Shown piece by piece: positions 43,619-52,910 of a DNA stretch of 64,000 nucleotides. The stretch covers positions 124,001 to 188,000 of the forward strand of contig NZ_CP120360.1 in the NCBI RefSeq assembly GCF_029510815.1. Direction: 5' to 3'. How positions within the stretch are numbered: the stretch's first letter is position 1; each line of letters begins with the position of its first letter. The translations under genes were made by a program, and so were the position numbers. This DNA is from Janibacter sp. DB-40 (GTDB lineage: Bacteria > Actinomycetota > Actinomycetes > Actinomycetales > Dermatophilaceae). The notes under the pieces were generated by a model. It had not been told where the DNA came from and did not search any database. It saw only the letters and a program-made list of their open reading frames with translations.

Positions 43619-45085
43619 ATGACCGGCGCCGCGTTCTTCGATCTCGACCGCACCCTCCTGCCCAAGGCCTCGGGCCCGGCCCTGTCGGCCGCGATGCGGG
43701 AGACGGGTGTCGTGTCCGCGCGGCTGCCGGGGGAGGCGCTGCTCTTCGGCTACTTCAACCTCCTCGGGGAGTCCCTCGGGTCCATCGCCCTCGCCCGCCA
43801 GGCCGTGCTCGTGGCCAAGGGGCGTCCGGCCGATGCCTTCGACGAGGCCGCGCAGCTGGCGGCGGACGTGCTCGAGCCGATGGTCGGGCCCTTCGCCCAC
43901 ATGCTCATCGACGAGCACCACGAAGCCGGACGACCGGTCGTGCTGGCGACGACGACCCCGGAGCACCTCATCCTGCCCTTCGCCGAGCGCCTCGGCATCG
44001 ACTACGTCATCGCCACCCGGTACGAGGTGGACGACACCGGCCACTTCACCGGCCGCAACGACGGCCACTTCGTGTGGTCGATGGGCAAGGTCGCCGCGGT
44101 GCGCGAGTGGGCGGCGGAGGAGGGCATCGACCTCGACGAGTCCTTCGCCTACTCGGACTCGATCTACGACGCGCCGCTGCTGAGGGCCGTCGGCAACCCC
44201 GGTGCGGTCAACCCCGACCCGCGGCTGCAGGTCCTGGCCACCGCGGCCCAGTGGCCGGTGCTGCACTTCGACGCCTCACCCGGCGTCTTCAAGGTGCCGG
44301 TCCTGGGCATGGAGCTGCAGCGCCTGGTCACGATGCTCGCCCGGCCCGAGGTCTTCCCCTACGCGAGGTTCACCGTCAGGGGCACCGAGAACGTCCCCGA
44401 CACGGGACCGGCGATCCTCGTGGGCAACCACCGCTCGTACTTCGACGTCGCCGCGATGGTCGTCGCGATGGGACGTACCGGCCGGACCGCACGCTTCCTG
44501 GGCAAGAAGGAGCTCTTCGACGCCCCCGCTCTCGGTCGCTTCTTCCGCGCCGGCGGCGGGATCAGCGTCGACCGGCGGCAGGAGGACCCGGACAGTCCGG
44601 ATGCCTTCGCCTCCGCCATGCGCTCGCTCGCGGGTGGGGAGCTGCTCGCGATGATGCCCGAGGGGACCATCCCGCGCGGCATCCACTTCTTCGAGCCGGG
44701 CATGTCCGGCTTCACGGGCGCGGCCCGGCTGGCCCACCTGAGCAAGGTGCCGGTCATCCCCTTCGCCATCACCGGGACGGAGAAGGTCTGGCCGCGCTCC
44801 TCCCGGGTGCCGCGCATGCTGAACCTGCTCGACCCGCCCGAGGTGACGATGACCTTCGGCGAGCCGGTGGAGCTAAAGTACCGCTCGGTCCGGCGTGACA
44901 TGGAGCGGATCTTCGACGCCATCACCGGCATGCTCCCGGACGAGGTTGCCGACCCGCCCCGGCCCACGATGGCCGAGCTCGCGCTGACCTACCCGGACGG
45001 CACGGTCCCCGACGAGGACCGGTGGTTCGCGGTCGACGGGGGCGTCGACGGTGAGGCGTACGTCGAGGGGTCCGACGAGAGCTAG
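43619..45085 (+). CDS. HAD-IB phosphatase-1-acylglycerol-3-phosphate acyltransferase fusion
   Basis: A 488-residue two-domain enzyme. Residues 1-~230 are a HAD-IB hydrolase (FFDLDRTLLPKASG, the nucleophile-donor Asp pair; TTTPEHLILPFAERLG; YSDSIYDAPLL), like the SerB-type lipid phosphatases. The second half is a PlsC acyltransferase with NHRSYFD (HX4D-type motif), ISVDRRQE and MMPEGTIPRG. Actinobacteria use such fusions in glycerophospholipid synthesis and remodelling. A GAAGGGGG hairpin follows 16 bp after the stop, and the next gene is convergent. Confidence 0.9.
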   Translation: MTGAAFFDLDRTLLPKASGPALSAAMRETGVVSARLPGEALLFGYFNLLGESLGSIALARQAVLVAKGRPADAFDEAAQLAADVLEPMVGPFAHMLIDEHHEAGRPVVLATTTPEHLILPFAERLGIDYVIATRYEVDDTGHFTGRNDGHFVWSMGKVAAVREWAAEEGIDLDESFAYSDSIYDAPLLRAVGNPGAVNPDPRLQVLATAAQWPVLHFDASPGVFKVPVLGMELQRLVTMLARPEVFPYARFTVRGTENVPDTGPAILVGNHRSYFDVAAMVVAMGRTGRTARFLGKKELFDAPALGRFFRAGGGISVDRRQEDPDSPDAFASAMRSLAGGELLAMMPEGTIPRGIHFFEPGMSGFTGAARLAHLSKVPVIPFAITGTEKVWPRSSRVPRMLNLLDPPEVTMTFGEPVELKYRSVRRDMERIFDAITGMLPDEVADPPRPTMAELALTYPDGTVPDEDRWFAVDGGVDGEAYVEGSDES

Positions 45086-45100
45086 GTGCCGCTGGACAGC

Positions 45101-45132
45101 GCGAAGGGGGTGGCCGCAGCCACCCCCTTCGC
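45101..45132. terminator. Perfect 14-bp GCGAAGGGGG hairpin, bidirectional
   Basis: GCGAAGGGGGTGGC and GCCACCCCCTTCGC pair exactly around CGCA. It lies between two convergent genes. Here the common word is turned into a full stem. Confidence 0.88.
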
Positions 45133-45150
45133 CCCTCCCCCCGGAGGTCT

Positions 45151-45813
45151 CTACAGGCCGACCTGGTCGGCCGCGTACTCGGCCTGCTCGCGGGTGTAAC
45201 CGTCGCCGGCGTCCGAGGTCAGCTGCTCGATCAGGCCGGAGCGGGAGAAGGACATGAGGTCCAGGTAGCTCTCTGCGGCCTTGACGGCCTGCTCGTTCCA
45301 GTCGACGTCGGACTCGATGTGCTCCACCGCGAACGTGGCCACGTCCTGCGGGTAGTCGTCGCCGGCAGGCGAGGACAACTGCTCGATGAGGCCCTCCTTG
45401 GAGAAGGGCATGAGCTCCAGGTAGTTCTCCGCCGCGCGGACCGCGTTCTCCTGCTCGGTGGTCATCTCACCGGCGGGTGCCTCCGCCTCGTCCTCGGTGG
45501 CCTGGCCCTCGGTGGCCTCCTCGGCGGGGGCCGGCTCCGTCTCCTCCGTCGTCGTGGTCTCCCCGGTGGCGTCCTCCGTGGTGGTCTCCTCCGAGCCCTC
45601 GGCGGCCTGCGAGGTCTCGCTGCCCGTCCCGGTCGTCGAGTCACCACCGGCCATCGTGGCCACGCCCGCGCCGCAGCAGATCACGACGACCAGCAGCGTG
45701 ACCCCCAGGGCGACGGACAGGGCCTTGTGCCGGGCGAACCAGCTCTGCCTGACCGGCGGGACGGGCGGGTTGGTGGGCTGCCACTGGGGCGACTGCGGGG
45801 GCTGCTGGCTCAT
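45151..45813 (-). CDS. Ltp family (PF07553) surface protein, two repeats
   Basis: A 220-residue membrane-anchored protein. After a proline-rich start, one hydrophobic segment at about 31-53 carries VVVICCGAG, which could be a transmembrane anchor or a weak lipobox. A Thr/Glu/Ala-rich linker of about 75 residues follows. Two copies of the Ltp domain end it: AVRAAENYLELMPFSKEGLIEQLSSPAGDDYPQDVATFAVEH and AVKAAESYLDLMSFSRSGLIEQLTSDAGDGYTREQAEYAADQ. Ltp domains were first described in a phage superinfection-exclusion lipoprotein, and are also on host proteins. Divergent from a two-component system, 139 bp away. Confidence 0.88.
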   Translation of the reverse strand: MSQQPPQSPQWQPTNPPVPPVRQSWFARHKALSVALGVTLLVVVICCGAGVATMAGGDSTTGTGSETSQAAEGSEETTTEDATGETTTTEETEPAPAEEATEGQATEDEAEAPAGEMTTEQENAVRAAENYLELMPFSKEGLIEQLSSPAGDDYPQDVATFAVEHIESDVDWNEQAVKAAESYLDLMSFSRSGLIEQLTSDAGDGYTREQAEYAADQVGL

Positions 45814-45884
45814 GGTCCGACTCCTGTGTCCTCGTTCGTTGTCACCGCAGATGCAACCGCTCGGCCGGGGTGCGCCGCCTCGAC

Positions 45885-45895
45885 CGAACGGTTCG
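45885..45895. promoter_or_regulatory. Small palindrome upstream of a two-component system
   Basis: CGAAC-G-GTTCG is a perfect 5-bp inverted repeat in the divergent gap between the Ltp gene and the sensor kinase. It is a candidate for response-regulator binding, with no further support. Confidence 0.3.
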
Positions 45896-45952
45896 ACCTC
45901 GATGACCGAAGGGATGAACCGGTTGTCCTCGGTGGCCCATACGATGCGGCCC

Positions 45953-47212
45953 ATGGACCTGAGGGAGCAGGTGAAGGGGTGGGCCCGCGCCACGTGGTGG
46001 CGCTCGGTGCTGTGGAGCCTCGCCTGCCTCGCGAGCGTCACCTTCGCCGTGGACGCAGGGGAGGCCCGAGCCGATCGTGCTGCCGGCAGGTCCCCCGATG
46101 CCGTCGCCGGTGACTGGTGGGTCCTGCTCTGGGTCCTCGGCCTCGGCCTGATCATCCTGCTGTGGTGGCGCCGGCGCTGGCCGTGGCAGATCGCGATCGG
46201 CTCCTCGGTCCTGATCCTTGCGACCCCGCTCGACCCACTTGTGGCCCTGGTCGCCCTCCTACAGGTGTGGATCCGCTCCAGCTGGCGACTGGTCGCCGTG
46301 TCCACGACCTTCGTGGCCGCGGCCACCTTCGCAGCCACGTGGCGGGACACTCGCGGGATCTCGTCCGAGGGCTCCTTCTGGTGGCTCTGGTTCTCCAGCG
46401 AGGAGGGCACGGTCATGGGGGCCTTCGAGTGGTGGGCCCCGGTGATCATCACCGCCGTCGTCATGGCGGCCTTCATCGGCATCGGGTGGTTGCGCCGTGA
46501 GTTGTCACAGAGCCGGGCGAGTGGGGAGGGGCACCGGGTCGTCGCCGCCGAGCTCTCGGACGAGGTCGCCCGGCAGGCCGAGCGCGAGCGCATCGCGCGC
46601 GAGGTCCACGACGTCATCGGGCACCGGTTGTCCCTCCTGTCGATCCACGCCGGCGCCCTCGAGGCGCAGACCCGCGACCGGGACGACCGGCTGGCGGGGT
46701 CGGCCAGCCTCGTGCGCGAGTCCGCGGCACAGACCTCCGCGGACCTGCGCTCGTTGCTCGAGGTGTTGCGCCGACCCGACGACCCGGACCTCGCCGAGGC
46801 CGTCCCCGGGATCGACGCGATCCCGGCGCTCGTCGACGAGACAGTCGCCCACGGCATGCACCTCGTGGCCACCGTGATGATCGATGGCGCGTCCACGCTC
46901 GACCCGGCGCTCGGCCAGACCGCCTACCGCGTCGTCCAGGAGCTGCTGACCAACGCCCGCCGCCACGCCCCGGGCGCCGGGGTGCGTCTCGTGGTGCAGG
47001 CCCGGCCCGACCTCGGCGTGACGATCGAGGCGGCCAACCATCGCCTCGACTCCGGTCCCCTGGTCAAGGGCAACGGCCTCACCGGGCTGCACGAGCGGGT
47101 CGCCCAGGTCGGCGGCGAGGCACACGTCCACGTCGACGACCAGGGCGTGCTGCGCACGGCGGTTCGGCTGCCCTGGCGGTTCCCCGCCGCGACCGAAAGG
47201 ACCGCGCCGTGA
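45953..47212 (+). CDS. DesK-like sensor histidine kinase
   Basis: A 419-residue sensor with four or five hydrophobic stretches in the first 160 residues (SLACLASVTFAV, WWVLLWVLGLGLIILLWW, IAIGSSVLILATPLDPLVALVALLQVW and WWAPVIITAVVMAAFIGIGW) and no extracellular domain, as in thermosensor- or membrane-state-type DesK kinases. The phospho-accepting His is about residue 219 in IAREVHDVIGHRLSLLSIHAGAL. The ATPase N-box is VVQELLTNARRHAP and the G-box GNGLTGLHERV. ATG 45953 is used; ATG 45944 in frame is possible. Its end overlaps the response regulator start. Confidence 0.92.
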   Translation: MDLREQVKGWARATWWRSVLWSLACLASVTFAVDAGEARADRAAGRSPDAVAGDWWVLLWVLGLGLIILLWWRRRWPWQIAIGSSVLILATPLDPLVALVALLQVWIRSSWRLVAVSTTFVAAATFAATWRDTRGISSEGSFWWLWFSSEEGTVMGAFEWWAPVIITAVVMAAFIGIGWLRRELSQSRASGEGHRVVAAELSDEVARQAERERIAREVHDVIGHRLSLLSIHAGALEAQTRDRDDRLAGSASLVRESAAQTSADLRSLLEVLRRPDDPDLAEAVPGIDAIPALVDETVAHGMHLVATVMIDGASTLDPALGQTAYRVVQELLTNARRHAPGAGVRLVVQARPDLGVTIEAANHRLDSGPLVKGNGLTGLHERVAQVGGEAHVHVDDQGVLRTAVRLPWRFPAATERTAP

Positions 47213-47874
47213 CCGCCACCCCAATCCGCGTCCTCCTCGTCGACGACGACCCGCTCGTGCGCTCCGGGCTGCGCTACATGCTGGAGGCCTCGCCGGACCT
47301 GCTCGTCGTCGCCGATATCGGCTCCGGGGAGGAGGCCGTGCCGGCGATCCACGCCCACCGACCCGACGTCGTGCTCCTCGACTACCGCATGGGCGAGCTC
47401 GACGGCATCAGCACCACCCGGGAGATCCGGCGACTCGACCCGTCCCCGAAGGTGGTCCTGCTGACCACCTGGGACCTGGATGACCTGCCGCTGAAGGCGG
47501 TGCAGGCCGGCGCCAACGGCTTCCTGCTCAAGACGGCCGGCCCGGACGAGATCACCCGCGCAGTCCGGGACGCAGCCGCCGGTCACGCCCCCTTCTCCCC
47601 GCAGTCGGCGCAGCACGTCGTCACCCATGTGCGCAATGGCGACACGGGCGGACGCCGCGAGCAGGCCGCACGACTCGTTGCGACCCTCAGCGAGCGGGAG
47701 CGCGAGATCTGTGTCCGGCTCGCGGACGGCGCGACGACGGTGATGGTCGCCACCGAGCTGCACCTCGCCGAGTCGACGATCAAGACCCACCTGCGCAGTG
47801 CGGAGGCCAAGCTCGGCGTCGGCTCCCGAGCACAGCTGGCCGTGCTCGTCGAGCGGGCCGGCTTGCTCGACTGA
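47209..47874 (+). CDS. NarL/DesR-type response regulator
   Basis: A 221-residue regulator with a receiver domain (VLLVDDDPLVRSGL; phospho-accepting Asp at about 58 in VLLDYRMGELDG; Thr-Thr switch in VVLLTTWDLDD; Lys in GFLLKTA) and a C-terminal LuxR HTH (LSEREREICVRLADGATTVMVATELHLAESTIKTHLRSAEAKLG). The GTG start overlaps the kinase stop (GTGA). Its target is unknown; the divergent Ltp gene and its own promoter are the nearest candidates. Confidence 0.93.
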   Translation: MTATPIRVLLVDDDPLVRSGLRYMLEASPDLLVVADIGSGEEAVPAIHAHRPDVVLLDYRMGELDGISTTREIRRLDPSPKVVLLTTWDLDDLPLKAVQAGANGFLLKTAGPDEITRAVRDAAAGHAPFSPQSAQHVVTHVRNGDTGGRREQAARLVATLSEREREICVRLADGATTVMVATELHLAESTIKTHLRSAEAKLGVGSRAQLAVLVERAGLLD

Positions 47875-47944
47875 CCGGACGACGAGTCGCCCACCCGCTC
47901 GACGCCCGCTCGATCGCCTCCGCGCGCAGCGCTACGGTCACCGG

Positions 47945-48721
47945 GTGGAGATCATCATCGCGTCTGACCGGGAGCAGGTCGCGCGGCTGGGCGCCGACTC
48001 GGTGGCCCAGCACGTCCTGGACGACCCCGAGGCCGTGCTCGGCCTCGCGACCGGGTCCAGCCCCCTTCGCGTGTACCAGGAGCTGGGCCGGCGGGTCGCC
48101 GCCGGTCGGCTCAGCCTGCGCAGGTGCCGCGCCTTCCTCCTCGACGAGTACCTCGGTCTCCCGTCGGGTCACCCGCAGTCCTACCGCGAGGTCATCGAGC
48201 GCGACTTCGTCCGGCTCGTCGACATCGACGGGGCCAACGTGATCGGCCCCGACTGCGGCAGCGTCGATGCGAGCGCCTGCGGCCTCGCCTACGAGGAGCA
48301 GATCGCGGCGGCCGGCGGCATCGACATGCAGATCCTCGGCGTCGGCGCCAACGGTCACATCGCGTTCAACGAGCCCGGCTCGTCCTTCTCCTCCCGCACC
48401 CGCGAGACGACGCTCGCCGAGCGGACCCGGCGGGACAACGCCCGGTTCTTCGGCGACGACGTCGACGCGGTGCCGCACCGCTGCATCACCCAGGGCGTGG
48501 GCACGATCCTCGAGGCAGGGCACCTCGTGCTCATCGCCACGGGGGAGCGCAAGGCCCGGGCCGTCCGGGAACTCGTCGAGGGACCGGTCACGGAGAGGGT
48601 CCCGGTGACCGCGCTGCAGCAGCACCCGCAGGTGACCGTGCTCCTCGACGACGCCGCGGCATCGCTGCTGCAGACGCGGGAAGGTCACCGCGAGGTCATC
48701 ACCGACACGCCCGGAGGCTGA
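47945..48721 (+). CDS. nagB: Glucosamine-6-phosphate deaminase
   Basis: A 258-residue enzyme that converts glucosamine-6-phosphate to fructose-6-phosphate and ammonia. It opens MEIIIASDREQVARLGADSV, with the phosphate-binding LGLATGSSPLRVYQEL, the catalytic LLDEYLGLP (Asp) and SYREVIERDFV, and ILGVGANGHIAFNEPGSSF holding the His-Glu pair. Regulatory GlcNAc-6-P residues cannot be judged. GTG 47945 follows the two-component operon by 70 bp. The next gene is convergent. Confidence 0.94.
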   Translation: MEIIIASDREQVARLGADSVAQHVLDDPEAVLGLATGSSPLRVYQELGRRVAAGRLSLRRCRAFLLDEYLGLPSGHPQSYREVIERDFVRLVDIDGANVIGPDCGSVDASACGLAYEEQIAAAGGIDMQILGVGANGHIAFNEPGSSFSSRTRETTLAERTRRDNARFFGDDVDAVPHRCITQGVGTILEAGHLVLIATGERKARAVRELVEGPVTERVPVTALQQHPQVTVLLDDAAASLLQTREGHREVITDTPGG

Positions 48722-48727
48722 TGAAGG

Positions 48728-49444
48728 TCAGGCATCGCCCCGGGAGCCGAGGTCGTCCATCGCCTGCTGCGCCTCGGAGAGGATCAGCCGCATCGTCTCC
48801 TCCGCGAGCTCTGCCCGGCCCTCCGTGACCGCCGCAGCCACCTCGACGTGCCAGTCGATGGCCCGCTGCTCGGGGACCTCGGGCATGAGGTCGTGGTCGG
48901 TGCGGCCGCGCAGCGCCTCCTCGACGAAGGGGGCGAAGCTCACCAGCAGCGCATTGCCGGACGCCGCCAGCAGGCTGCGGTGGAACTCGATGTCGTGGGC
49001 CAGGTACCCCTGCAGGTCGCCCCGGGGCCCGGCATCGGCCATGCCCTGCGCGGCGGCCCGCAGCCGGGCCGTCTCGTCCGCGTCGGCGCGCTGGGCGGCC
49101 AACCAGGCCGCCTGGGGCTCGATGCCGCGGCGCAGCTCGCTGACCTCGCGCAGCTGGTCAAGCCGCTGGGGGCCCTCGAGGCGCCAGTGGATGATGACCG
49201 GGCTCAGCGCCTCCCAGGAGCTCTCCGGCTGGAAGGTCACGCCCACGCGGCGGCGTGAGGTGGCGACCCCGACGGACTCGAGGACCTTGACCACCTCGCG
49301 CACGACCGTGCGGGAGACGCCGTAGCGCTCCTCGATCTGCTCCATCGACATCACGTCGCCGGCGACGACGCGCCCGTGCGTGAGGTCGGCGCCGACCTTG
49401 GCCAGCACACTGTGGTGCAGCCCTCCGGCGCGCTCTGTCCCCAT
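48728..49444 (-). CDS. GntR/FadR-family regulator divergent from gluconokinase
   Basis: A 238-residue regulator with an N-terminal winged HTH (VVAGDVMSMEQIEERYGVSRTVVREVVKVLESVGVATSRRR) and a C-terminal FCD helical ligand domain (DIEFHRSLLAASGNALL; IDWHVEVAAAVTEG, supplying metal-binding His). Position, divergent from gntK with 164 bp between, makes it the likely gluconate-responsive repressor (GntR-like). ATG 49444 is used; an in-frame extension upstream is not supported. It converges with nagB. Confidence 0.85.
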   Translation of the reverse strand: MGTERAGGLHHSVLAKVGADLTHGRVVAGDVMSMEQIEERYGVSRTVVREVVKVLESVGVATSRRRVGVTFQPESSWEALSPVIIHWRLEGPQRLDQLREVSELRRGIEPQAAWLAAQRADADETARLRAAAQGMADAGPRGDLQGYLAHDIEFHRSLLAASGNALLVSFAPFVEEALRGRTDHDLMPEVPEQRAIDWHVEVAAAVTEGRAELAEETMRLILSEAQQAMDDLGSRGDA

Positions 49445-49574
49445 GGTGCGGATTCTGGCAGAGCCCGCGTCACCGGCCAACGAGCGTCCATGTCGGGCAC
49501 ACCACAGTGCGCTGCCGGGCGATGAGCCGTCGGACGTCATCGTCGTGGAGACCCTCATCGGTACCATCGGACCC

Positions 49575-49607
49575 ATGCTCACCTTCCTGCTCGGCCCGGT
49601 GTCCTGA
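49575..49607 (+). CDS. Possible 10-residue leader peptide ahead of gluconokinase
   Basis: ATG at 49575 opens MLTFLLGPVS and stops one base before the gluconokinase GTG at 49609. The kinase has no clear ribosome site of its own, so coupling to this short frame would explain its translation. It may equally be chance. Confidence 0.25.
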   Translation: MLTFLLGPVS

Positions 49608-49608
49608 C

Positions 49609-50127
49609 GTGACGACGCACGTCGTCGTCATGGGCGTCTCCGGCAGCGGCAAGTCGACCGTGGCCGAGGGGGTCGCCGAGCGGCTGGGCTGGACCTTCGC
49701 GGAGGCGGACGAGTTCCACCCGCAGGCCAACATCGACAAGATGACCCGCGGCATCCCGCTGGACGACGAGGACCGCGCCCCGTGGTTGCGCGACCTCGCC
49801 GCGTGGATGGCCGAGCGCGCCACGGCGGGGGAGGACACCGTCATCACCTGCTCCGCCCTCAAGCGCGCCTACCGCAACGTGCTGCGTCGGGACGTGGCCG
49901 CCCTCGAGGATGGGCACCGCGTGGTCTTCGTCCACGCGCACGGCCCCTTCGAGGTGATCGTGGACCGGATGGAGGGGCGCCGCGGACACTTCATGCCCGA
50001 GTCGCTCCTGCAGTCGCAGTTCGACGACCTCGAGGACCTCGAGCCCGACGAGGACGGATTCGTGCTCGACGTGCGCCACTCCCCGGAGGAGCTGGTCGAC
50101 GAGGCGGTCGAGCGCCTCCGGAACTGA
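49609..50127 (+). CDS. gntK: Gluconokinase
   Basis: A 172-residue small P-loop kinase that phosphorylates gluconate to 6-phosphogluconate. Walker A is VMGVSGSGKST near the front; EADEFHPQANIDKMTRGIPLDDEDRAPWL and VITCSALKRAYRNVLR are the family's defining blocks, with GHFMPESLLQSQFDDLEDLEPDEDG following. The GTG at 49609 gives the normal N-terminus. Likely controlled by the divergent FCD regulator. A hairpin follows the stop by 27 bp. Confidence 0.95.
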   Translation: MTTHVVVMGVSGSGKSTVAEGVAERLGWTFAEADEFHPQANIDKMTRGIPLDDEDRAPWLRDLAAWMAERATAGEDTVITCSALKRAYRNVLRRDVAALEDGHRVVFVHAHGPFEVIVDRMEGRRGHFMPESLLQSQFDDLEDLEPDEDGFVLDVRHSPEELVDEAVERLRN

Positions 50128-50154
50128 CGGTACCGGGGTCCGACTCTGCAAGAG

Positions 50155-50201
50155 AAACCCCCGCTCTGCATGAGTAGGGGACCCTTGCGAAGCAGGGGTT
50201 T
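50155..50201. terminator. Two-part hairpin, sibling of the one at 20283
   Basis: Outer arms AAACCCCCGCT and AGCAGGGGTTT pair with one wobble. Inside lie GCATGAGT and CCCTTGCGA, matching the inner part of the element at 20283 with fewer pairs. It lies between convergent gluconokinase and the diacylglycerol kinase-like gene. Confidence 0.75.
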
Positions 50202-50237
50202 ATCGGGTGACCCGAGAAACTGGAGGCGGGCAGCGAC

Positions 50238-51368
50238 CTAGTCCGTCCCGGCGACCCGGACGATGACCGCCTGGTGGTCGACCGTCAGTCGCATGCGGGA
50301 GGCCTCACCGATGACGTCGCCATCGACCTGGACGGGGCGCGGCTCGTCGACCTCTGCCGTGTAGGTCCGGCCGGAGGTGCGGATGAGCTCGGCGGCATCC
50401 TTGCGGGAGCGGCCGATGACGCGCACGGCGACCGATCCCCACCCGAGGATCGTCTTGGGGGCCACGACGACCGCATCGAGCAGGCCGTCGTCGTACGCCG
50501 CGTCGGGGAGGAGCTGGAGGCCGCCCTGCAGCGTGCCGCAGTTGCCGAAGAGGATCGTGCGGGCGCGCACCTCCGGCTGCTCCTGCCCGTCGATGCTCCA
50601 CCGCACGCGGAACCGCTTGACGAAGAGCTTGCGGCCCCCGGTGACGAAGTAGGCGGTCCAACCGACCTTGTTCTTCAGCTCCTCGCTGGTGCCGCTCATG
50701 ATCTCCGCGTCGAGACCCATGCCGGCCATGACGAGGAAAGGGTGCCGGTCCACCGGCGGGCCCTCGATCGGCTCCTCCGCCTGGCCCGTGTCCTCGGTCG
50801 CCGGTTCCTCGACGGGGTCGAGCTCGAGCCATCCGACGTCGATCGACTTGTTGCGCCCGCTGCAGGCGACCCGCAGGGCCTCGGTGATGTCGGTGCCGAA
50901 GGGGATGTCGAGGTTGCGGGCCAGCAGGTTCCCGGTGCCGCGGGGCAGCAGCCCCATTGGGGTCCGCGTGCCCGCCAGGGCGACGGCCACGGCCCGGATC
51001 GTGCCGTCACCGCCGAGTGGGCAGACGACGTCCACACCTTCCTCGATGGCCACCCGCGCCTGGCCGGTCCCCGGGTCGTCGATCGTGGTCTCGATGAAGA
51101 GGGGCTCGGCCCAGTCGAGGGCACGGCTGGCCTCGGTCAGCTCCTGCCGGACGGCGGCGACGTCGTCGAACTTCGTCGGGTTGATGATGATCCCCGCACG
51201 CCGGGGTGTCCTCTTCTCCCCGCCGCGCCGGAAGCTGCTGCGCTCCGGACGGGACCGCGCGTCGCGCCCGCGACGCGTGCCCGGGCCCGTGAGCACGAGC
51301 GCGACGGCGATGCCGATGAGGATGAGGCAGAGGGCCACGGCGAGGGCCAGCAGGGTCCAGTCAGACAC
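50238..51368 (-). CDS. Diacylglycerol kinase family lipid kinase
   Basis: A 376-residue protein anchored by a hydrophobic segment at residues 4-28, then the DAGK catalytic domain. IIINPTKFDD opens it, VVCPLGGDGTIRAVAVALAGTRTPMGLLPRGTGNLLARNLDIP carries the GGDGT nucleotide motif and the lipid-kinase signature, and LLDAVVVAPKTILGW comes late. Such enzymes phosphorylate diacylglycerol or related lipids to phosphatidate. The GTG 51368 start follows the divergent serS gene by 98 bp. Confidence 0.9.
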   Translation of the reverse strand: MSDWTLLALAVALCLILIGIAVALVLTGPGTRRGRDARSRPERSSFRRGGEKRTPRRAGIIINPTKFDDVAAVRQELTEASRALDWAEPLFIETTIDDPGTGQARVAIEEGVDVVCPLGGDGTIRAVAVALAGTRTPMGLLPRGTGNLLARNLDIPFGTDITEALRVACSGRNKSIDVGWLELDPVEEPATEDTGQAEEPIEGPPVDRHPFLVMAGMGLDAEIMSGTSEELKNKVGWTAYFVTGGRKLFVKRFRVRWSIDGQEQPEVRARTILFGNCGTLQGGLQLLPDAAYDDGLLDAVVVAPKTILGWGSVAVRVIGRSRKDAAELIRTSGRTYTAEVDEPRPVQVDGDVIGEASRMRLTVDHQAVIVRVAGTD

Positions 51369-51466
51369 GGCGGTGACGTTACCGCAGGGTTGCCCCCCGG
51401 GCCGGGACGGACGGAGTGCCCACGGCGGGCGCGGACCCGGGCGCCGTCGCGGATATCCTGCGAGGC

Positions 51467-52798
51467 GTGATCGACCTCAAGTTCCTGCGCGACCAGCCCG
51501 ACACCGTCCGAGCGAGCCAGCGTGCCCGCGGCGAGGACCCTTCCCTCGTCGACGCGGTTCTCGCCGCCGACGAGCGGCGCCGCACCGCGATCGGGGCCTT
51601 CGAGTCCGCCCGCGCGGAGCAGAAGGCCGCGAGCAAGGAGCTCGGGCCCGTCATGGGTCGACTGAACAAGCTGCGCAAGAGCGATGCCGACAGCGCCGAC
51701 CTCCCCGCCCTCGAGACCGAGGCGAACTCCCTGCGGGAGAAGGGCGCTGCCATGTCCGCCCGCGTCAAGGAGCTCGAGGCCGCAGCCGATGCGGCGAAGG
51801 GAGAGCTGGACACCTCCCTTCGCGCCATCGGCAATGTCATCCAGGAGGGCGTGCCCGCCGGTGGTGAGGACGACTTCGCGCTCCTGACGGAGGTCGGGAC
51901 CGCGCGCGACTTCGCGGCGGAGGGCTTCGAGCCCAGGGACCACCTCGCGCTCGGCGAGCTGCTCGGTGCGATCGACATGGAGCGCGGGGCGAAGGTCAGC
52001 GGCAGCCGCTTCTACTACCTCAAGGGCATCGGTGCGCGCCTGGAGTGGGCGCTGATGGGTCTGGCGCAGCAGATCGCGACCGAGGAGGGCTTCACCCCGC
52101 TCGTCGTGCCCAACCTCGTGCGTGCGGAGACGATGGCGGGGGCCGGCTTCCTCGACGAGCACGACGACGAGGTCTACCAGCTGCCCGCCGACGACCTGTA
52201 CCTCACCGGGACCTCCGAGGTCGCGCTCGCCGGCTTCCACGCGGACGAGATCCTCGACCTGAGCGACGGGCCGCTGCGCTACGCCGCCACCTCCACCTGC
52301 TACCGCCGCGAGGCCGGCAGCTACGGCAAGGACACCCGCGGCATCTTCCGCGTCCACCAGTTCCAGAAGACCGAGATGTTCGTCTTCTGCCGCCCGGAGG
52401 ACGCCGTCGCCGAGCACGAGAACCTGCTGCGCATCGAGCGCCGCGTCCTCGACGCCCTCGAGCTGCCCTACCGCGTCATCGACGTCGCCGCCGGTGACCT
52501 CGGCGGCCCGGCGTCGCGCAAGTACGACTGCGAGGCGTGGGTGCCGACCCAGGCGAAGTACCGCGAGCTGACCTCGACGAGCAACTGCACGACCTTCCAG
52601 GCGCGCCGTCTGGACATCCGCGAGCGCGACCCGCAGGGCTCGGGCACCCGCACGCTCGCCACGCTCAACGGCACCGCGATCACCAGCACCCGCCCGATCG
52701 TCGCCCTCCTGGAGAACCACCAGCAGGCCGACGGCTCCGTGCGCGTGCCGGAGGCGCTGCGCCCCTTCCTCGGCACGGACGTGATGTCACCGCGCTGA
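51467..52798 (+). CDS. serS: Seryl-tRNA synthetase
   Basis: A 443-residue class II synthetase. The N-terminal coiled-coil arm that contacts tRNA spans about 25-115 ([24 protein letters not shown] and following). Motif 2 is [18 protein letters not shown] and motif 3 is [33 protein letters not shown] marks the active site. GTG 51467 gives the family's normal MIDLKFLRD beginning. I see no T-box or other riboswitch before it. Confidence 0.96.
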   Translation: MIDLKFLRDQPDTVRASQRARGEDPSLVDAVLAADERRRTAIGAFESARAEQKAASKELGPVMGRLNKLRKSDADSADLPALETEANSLREKGAAMSARVKELEAAADAAKGELDTSLRAIGNVIQEGVPAGGEDDFALLTEVGTARDFAAEGFEPRDHLALGELLGAIDMERGAKVSGSRFYYLKGIGARLEWALMGLAQQIATEEGFTPLVVPNLVRAETMAGAGFLDEHDDEVYQLPADDLYLTGTSEVALAGFHADEILDLSDGPLRYAATSTCYRREAGSYGKDTRGIFRVHQFQKTEMFVFCRPEDAVAEHENLLRIERRVLDALELPYRVIDVAAGDLGGPASRKYDCEAWVPTQAKYRELTSTSNCTTFQARRLDIRERDPQGSGTRTLATLNGTAITSTRPIVALLENHQQADGSVRVPEALRPFLGTDVMSPR

Positions 52799-52910
52799 CC
52801 CCGGCACGCGGTCGTGGGCGCACCCGCCAGGACCGCGAAGGGGGTCCCACCCCTCCGTATTCATCTCGCCGGGTTACGTTTGGGACACGAACGTCGATGA
52901 GGAGGGTGCA

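Noticed and set aside
51369..51466. A T-box or other riboswitch before serS
   Set aside because: The gap is under 100 bp, has no T-box sequence and no specifier loop or antiterminator pattern.
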